A DNA stretch of 64,000 bases from Dactylorhiza incarnata (lineage: Eukaryota > Streptophyta > Magnoliopsida > Asparagales > Orchidaceae), in assembly GCA_033032865.1 (NCBI GenBank), contig JAWHQI010000229.1:2999001-3063000 (forward strand). Reading direction: 5' to 3'. Shown here piece by piece: positions 62,534-64,000 of this stretch. Below the pieces are notes generated by a model that did no database searches, was not told the origin of the DNA, and worked only from the letters and a program-made list of their open reading frames with translations. Made by a program: the position numbers and the translations under genes. Every line of letters starts with the position of its first letter. The stretch's first letter is position 1.

Positions 62534-64000
62534 TGTAAGACCCCCCCTCCCCAAACTGAACCGGGTTCAGGGAGGGGGATCTTACTGCCCAAAGAGGGCC
62601 ACTAGAGCTTCCCGGATGGCAACGACCCACCCTCTCAAGCACTGAGTGGTCTCCTTATCAGGCACGAGAATCACAACATCACATCAGAACGCACAGCGGA
62701 AGCAATCGAAATAAACAGAACCAAGCATACTGCTTATATTTACATATTTAAATAGGGTTGAAGCCTAATGTTTACAACCACTGCCTCGGGGGCTACATAG
62801 ACTATAACAAAGACCCTAAGCTAGTCCTATACTCTAGGACTCACGTCTCGTAAGATAGGGGAGAGGCTGGAGTGTCCGATCGATCCATCTCTAAGGCTGG
62901 TAACTCATCCTGCGGTGTTGGGGCTACGCGTTGTCCCATCTCATGTGATTGGTTATAAGAAATAACCGTTAGTCACAGAGCTAAGTAGAAAACACATCCC
63001 CTCCCCGGATCCATATCCGGGGGCGGGCTAAAGTACAGAAATAAATAGTCGAAGCAAAGAAGGGGTTAGCAGCAGGTAATCATAGATATCTACACCTTTA
63101 TATATATCTATAAATAGGGCCTTCCGCCCTACTATCCATAATCGCGCAGTATACTAAATACACAACACTATCTCGCGCATACTCGTACTATGGTATTCAA
63201 ATATGTACACACACAAAAGACCCTATGTCGACACAGTTTAGACCGCTTTATTTCAAGCAGGGGAGCTAACCCCGTGGGCCTCACCGATGTGGTCGTCGGT
63301 GACAGTGGCCAGTCTTGCCACATCTGAGTGTAGTCGTACCGTATCACTCAGGCCCTCCTGCACAACCTGGTGTACTAACTGGATGTGAGCGACATCCGGC
63401 GAACCGATTTTTAGGCCGACCAGCGGAGGCAAAACTGCAGGTTCGGAGTGGTGATAACCTGCTGTGCACATCTCCCTGTCGCTATGAGTCGTCAACCCAC
63501 CCGCACCGGTACGAACGGTCTGCGGGCGTGACCGACCCGCCACTTCCAAACCATCTTCAACTACTGAACTACAGAAAAAGCGTTTTAAGACGCGCAACAA
63601 CTTACTCAACCGGTCATACGACCTCTGACCGGCAGGCTCAGCGGTATGAGGGCTCCTTGCTTGGGGTTAACCTGGGAGGAGGGGCTCAACTCCGGGTTTT
63701 CCCCAACTAAGGCCTCGCAGAAGGGAGGATAAGCACCGCTTGCTAGCGTAGGACCGAAGTCAGCGCTGATTTAGAAAGTGCAATATAAGCAGTCTAATAT
63801 GCCGGAAGTAGGGGGTCATAATATCAAGCAGTAAAATAGGCCGGAAGCATGGGGCCATAATATCAAGCAGTAAAATAGGCCGGAAGCAGGGGGCCATAAT
63901 ATCAAGCAGTAAAATAGGCCGGAAGCAGGGGGGCCATAATATCAAGCAGTAAAATAGGCCGGAAGCAGGGGGCCATAATATCAAGCAGTAAAATAGGCCG
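62534..64000 (-). repeat. 5' LTR of element C, cut by window edge
   Basis: Plus-view start TGTAAGACCCCCCC, next to the primer site. About 1.2 kb of mixed sequence without a gene follows, then the 39 bp array. The other end lies beyond 64000. Confidence 0.6.
63790..64000. repeat. 39 bp tandem array, right copy
   Basis: Same unit and orientation as 22331-22590 (GGAAGCAGGGGGCCATAATA). More than five units, running off the window. Confidence 0.85.

Larger units (their letters stand above)
22117..64000 (-). mobile_element. Element C: old chromodomain Ty3/gypsy element (Tekay/Del-like), runs off the window
   Basis: Reading the minus strand from the right: part of the 5' LTR (62534 to beyond 64000), a degenerate initiator-tRNA primer site, gag with a CCHC knuckle, protease, RT, RNase H, integrase, a chromodomain and the 3' LTR ending at 39597 in plus view. 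The integrase is split by D (40851-58841) and the 3' LTR holds element A. Several stops are present. The left limit is inferred: TGTAACACCCC at 22117 resembles the other LTR edge, TGTAAGACCCC at 62534, and both LTR regions carry the same 39 bp repeat in the same orientation. An alternative left limit is TGTCACACTCC at 37087 (5' flank TAATA). The two LTR edges are otherwise poorly alike, so this boundary is uncertain. Confidence 0.6.

Overview
The window is plant nuclear heterochromatin. No host gene, tRNA, rRNA or CRISPR array can be supported. The content is almost all nested LTR retrotransposons, with a few hairpin or inverted-repeat elements and a decayed plastid DNA fragment. An angiosperm is the best reading: Tat-lineage Ty3/gypsy elements with two RNase H domains, a chromodomain gypsy element, a primer site matching plant tRNA-Phe, a petA plastid fragment and plant-type GT-AG introns. 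The species cannot be told from the sequence.

Layout, left to right. 1-1443: AT-rich DNA with interleaved inverted repeats. 1444-5722: element F, a truncated Tat-like element (one LTR plus a decayed antisense gene), ending at a ~440 bp palindrome (5723-6163). 7504-17231: element E, a complete but pol-less Tat-like element on the minus strand, with ATTAT target-site duplications (TSDs). It has gag-protease, a satellite-like array and an intact spliced antisense gene. 17237-20830: hairpin repeats, a half copy of the palindrome, and a Helitron-like segment carrying a petA fragment. 20831-22116: a third E-family LTR fragment. From about 22117 to beyond the right edge: element C, an old chromodomain gypsy element on the minus strand, taken apart by later insertions. 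Element A (22963-36827, TSD CATGA) sits in its left LTR. A 4.9 kb probable solo LTR D (40851-58841, TSD CAGTG/TAGTG) sits in its integrase. Element B (43667-56754, TSD CAAGG) sits inside D. A solo LTR H (31544-32843, TSD GAGCG) sits inside an antisense gene of A.

A and B are related Tat elements with the same plan: LTR, tRNA-Phe primer site, gag-pro-RT-RNaseH-RNaseH-integrase, a tandem array (91 or 97 bp units), then two spliced genes on the opposite strand, each with its own TATA box, then the 3' LTR. E keeps the plan but has lost RT-RH-INT and has one antisense gene. All three autonomous-type pol genes have lost a catalytic residue, each at a different place: RT YVND in A, integrase Glu to Lys in B, RT FISD in C. 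By-eye LTR differences (about 0.9% for B, 1.4% for E, 2.3% for A) fit the nesting. The most interesting signal is the conserved antisense gene module, whose best-preserved copies are open and correctly spliced while the sense genes beside them are broken.
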